This document shows, one piece after another, positions 5,030 to 6,910 of a DNA stretch of 6,910 nt. The DNA comes from JAJPXI01 sp045602885 (GTDB taxonomy: Bacteria; Bacillota; Clostridia; Oscillospirales; Oscillospiraceae), in the NCBI GenBank assembly GCA_045602885.1, contig JAZSCJ010000146.1, forward strand, positions 1-6,910, read 5' to 3'. A program made the translations under genes and the position numbers. Below the pieces are notes generated by a model, which did not search any database, was not told the origin of the DNA, and saw nothing but the letters and a program-made list of their open reading frames with translations. Numbering within the stretch: position 1 is the first letter of the stretch; every line of letters starts with the position of its first letter.

Positions 5030-6805
5030 TTACTGGTCGGTGGCATCGTGGGACAGCAGCAGATTCAGATAGAGATTTTCGTAGTGCTTGAGCAGATTGC
5101 GATACTCCTCTTGATTGCTCTGCTTAACGGCGCGCAGGTAATCGTGAGCCAGCACGTTGCCGTCGGCCGCCTCCAGCACCGCCACGGCGATGTTGGAGCA
5201 GTGGTCGGCCACGCGCTCGAAATTGTTGATGCAGTCGTTGAAGATGAAACCCAGCTCCAGCGTGCACGCGCCGGCCTGCAGGCGCTTGATGTGGCGCACT
5301 TTCATCTCCTCGGTCAGCGCGTCGATGACCTCTTCCAGCGGCTCCACCTTGCGCGCCAGCGCCAGATTGTTTTCCGCCAGGGCCGCACGGGCCAAGGCGG
5401 CAATTTCGCACACGGCGCCGCTGCAGATGCGCACCTCACGCTCGGCCTGCGCCGAAAAGTTGATGCGCTTTTGGTGCATCTCCTGCGCCAGCTCGGCCAG
5501 ATTGACCGCATGGTCGGAGATGCGCTCCAAATTGTTCAGACAGTGCAGGTATTTGGCGGAAAGCCGGGTCTCCACGGCGGTCAGCTCTTTGGTGTTGATC
5601 TGCACCAGATACGCGCCCAGCCGGTCCTCGTAGTGGTCCACCGTATCCTCACGGCTGAGCACCTTATCGTGCTTCTCCTGATGGAAGGTGTACAGCAGCT
5701 CGATGGACTTGCTGAGATTCTTGAAGGCGGCGGCACTCATCTGCTCCAGACTCTTGCCGCTTTGCTCCAGCGCGGTCGCAGGGTAGTTCAGCAAGCGCGC
5801 GTCCAGCGCGACCTCTTCGACCTCCTCGTCCTCGTCCCCCTTCTTCTCTCGCACGCTCTTGACGGCAAATTTCTCCAGCACCCGGGCGAAGGGCATCTGG
5901 ATGACGGTGGCCAGCACCTTATATATCGTATTGATAATGGCAATTCCCGCACTGGTGGCTATGGTCGCCACAAACTCAAATCCGATGATCGCATGGAGCA
6001 GGTAGAACAGGGGCATCAAAATAATGCTGCCGGCCAGATTGAAGTAGAGATACACCAGCGCGGCACGCTTGCCGTTGACATTGGCGCCGATGGCTGAAAT
6101 CAGCACCGGCACGCAAGCGCCAATGCACATACCCAGCACCATGGGAATGGCCACCTCGTAGCTGATCACGCCGGTGACCGAAAGCGCCTGCAAAATACCG
6201 ATGGAGGCCGAGCAGCTTTGGATGATGGCCGTCACCACCACGCCCACCAGCAGGGAGATCAGCGGATTTTTCACGGCGGTAATGAAATTCAGAAAGACGG
6301 GACTGGTCTTCAGACCGCTCATGGCGGCGCTCATGGACTGCATACCGCTCATCAAAACCGAAAAGGCCAGCAAAATCATTCCCACGCTTTTTTTGGTGGG
6401 GTTTTTGCAGAAAAAGTACAGAATAATGCCGATGAAGGCAATCAGCGCGAACATGGTGGCCGAGGAAAACACGCCCTTGCCCTCTACCCCGGCCAAGGTA
6501 AGGATCCAGCCGGTGGCCGTAGTGCCGATGTTGGCACCCATGATAATGCCAATGGCATTGGTCAGGCGCATGATACCCGAGTTGACAAAACCCACCACCA
6601 TGACCGTTGTGGCCGAGGAAGACTGAATGACCGCCGTAACCAGCGTACCCAGCAGCACGCCCCGAAATGTGGTGGAGGTCAGCTTGGCCAGGATCATTTC
6701 CAGCTTACTGCCGGCCACCCGCTTGAGCCCATCGCCCAACAGCGACATGCCAAACAGAAAAAAACCCAGGCCACCCAGCAGCATGATAATTTCTGCAAGT
6801 CCCAT
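5030..6805 (-). CDS. Na+/phosphate cotransporter family protein with PhoU-like C-terminal domain
   Basis: This membrane protein (591 aa) is of the NptA/PNaS type, expected to couple sodium entry to phosphate movement. Residues 1-310 hold two inverted-type transport repeats. The first carries QSSSATT (61-67) and GANIGTT (90-96), the second QSCSAS (196-201) and GANVNG (240-245); these are the substrate-binding signatures. A charged, acidic linker (about 318-335) leads to a helical PhoU-like domain (about 345-590) with both repeats of the metal-binding motif: NNLERISDH (424-432) and NNFERVADH (527-535). PhoU domains on such carriers are thought to tie transport to cell phosphate status. The start at 6805 has an AAAGG-type site about 12 bases upstream, a little far but with no better in-frame choice. 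It is the first gene of the operon with the lipoprotein at 5007. Confidence 0.95.
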   Translation of the reverse strand: MGLAEIIMLLGGLGFFLFGMSLLGDGLKRVAGSKLEMILAKLTSTTFRGVLLGTLVTAVIQSSSATTVMVVGFVNSGIMRLTNAIGIIMGANIGTTATGWILTLAGVEGKGVFSSATMFALIAFIGIILYFFCKNPTKKSVGMILLAFSVLMSGMQSMSAAMSGLKTSPVFLNFITAVKNPLISLLVGVVVTAIIQSCSASIGILQALSVTGVISYEVAIPMVLGMCIGACVPVLISAIGANVNGKRAALVYLYFNLAGSIILMPLFYLLHAIIGFEFVATIATSAGIAIINTIYKVLATVIQMPFARVLEKFAVKSVREKKGDEDEEVEEVALDARLLNYPATALEQSGKSLEQMSAAAFKNLSKSIELLYTFHQEKHDKVLSREDTVDHYEDRLGAYLVQINTKELTAVETRLSAKYLHCLNNLERISDHAVNLAELAQEMHQKRINFSAQAEREVRICSGAVCEIAALARAALAENNLALARKVEPLEEVIDALTEEMKVRHIKRLQAGACTLELGFIFNDCINNFERVADHCSNIAVAVLEAADGNVLAHDYLRAVKQSNQEEYRNLLKHYENLYLNLLLSHDATDQ

Positions 6806-6850
6806 AAAAACGTCTACCTTTCCGTTTGCGTCAGTTTGATCACAACGGGC

Positions 6851-6859
6851 ATTATATCA
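6851..6859 (-). promoter_or_regulatory. Extended -10 promoter of the cotransporter-lipoprotein operon
   Basis: On the minus strand TGATATAAT is a perfect sigma-A -10 hexamer with the TGn extension. No good -35 is found 16-18 bases upstream, but an extended -10 can work without one, and the upstream DNA (6863-6910) is rich in A tracts. The predicted leader is about 38 bases. Confidence 0.8.
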
Positions 6860-6860
6860 C

Positions 6861-6900
6861 ACTTTTTCAAAAAATTCTTATGAATCGCTCAACTTTTTCA
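6861..6900 (-). repeat. Pair of TGAAAAAGT direct repeats upstream of the operon promoter
   Basis: The nonamer TGAAAAAGT on the minus strand occurs at 6869-6861 and 6900-6892, 31 bases apart, about three turns of the helix. The inner copy almost touches the extended -10. This could be a regulator site on one face of the DNA or chance in AT-rich sequence. The window ends 10 bases beyond, so further copies cannot be checked. Confidence 0.3.
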
Positions 6901-6910
6901 TAATTTTTCC

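Noticed and set aside
5005..5046. Upstream ATG (5046) as start of the lipoprotein
   Set aside because: It overlaps the preceding gene, lacks a ribosome binding site and would put charged residues before the signal peptide; 5007 has an excellent GGAGG site.
3754..5091. 445-codon plus-strand open frame starting in the repeats
   Set aside because: It begins as translation of the tandem repeat and continues antisense to the lipoprotein gene, so it is a by-product of GC-rich DNA.
4832..6097. 421-codon plus-strand open frame
   Set aside because: It is antisense to the cotransporter and lipoprotein genes, is rich in H/Q/G/V typical of reverse-frame translation, and has no ribosome binding site or family motif.

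Overview
The window looks like a chromosomal segment from a motile, fairly GC-rich Gram-positive gut anaerobe, most likely an Oscillospirales/Ruminococcaceae-type clostridium. The reasons are a clostridial flagellin, strong AGGAGG-type ribosome binding sites, a Na/Pi-cotransporter with a PhoU tail, a ComEC-like lipoprotein of a kind common in Firmicutes, and abundant intergenic CCCTCTC...GAGAGGG palindromic elements that, from memory, resemble repeats common in Faecalibacterium and its relatives. The taxonomic call is inference; no rRNA or other marker gene is present.

Layout: (1) 1-79, unassigned left edge; (2) 80-203, a degenerate copy of the palindromic element, followed by a strong intrinsic terminator (209-243) for (3) a flagellin gene on the minus strand (294-1982). 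(4) 1983-2305 is the divergent intergenic region. It holds a flagellin leader with a CsrA-type hairpin/Shine-Dalgarno arrangement, a long imperfect palindrome, an AT-rich stretch and a clear sigma-A promoter for (5) a tRNA-dihydrouridine synthase gene on the plus strand (2306-3262). (6) A full 116-bp element (3265-3380) lies 2 bp after its stop codon. (7) A small DUF559 PD-(D/E)XK-type endonuclease gene (3402-3779) follows 21 bp later. It runs into (8) a second element block (3758-3969: two tandem 48-bp left arms plus a full 116-bp element), which supplies its stop codon. (9) On the minus strand, a probable operon 6805->3973 has an extended -10 promoter. It encodes a Na+/phosphate cotransporter-PhoU fusion, then 22 bp later a secreted metallo-beta-lactamase-fold lipoprotein with a C-terminal Ada-like zinc-binding module.

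The gene families are known ones. The most noteworthy signal is the structured repeat. It occurs in three blocks, all in the same orientation, each within a few bases of a gene 3' end or terminator. Two of the blocks bracket the endonuclease gene, and the ends of that cassette share an identical 44-bp direct repeat. Two stems show paired, structure-preserving changes between copies. One hairpin can form tandem G.A pairs, and in one copy it has a GNRA-type loop. This resembles, in general logic, REP elements paired with an endonuclease, and it is the best candidate here for an undescribed system. A second strong signal is the B. subtilis hag-like CsrA regulatory arrangement in the flagellin leader.
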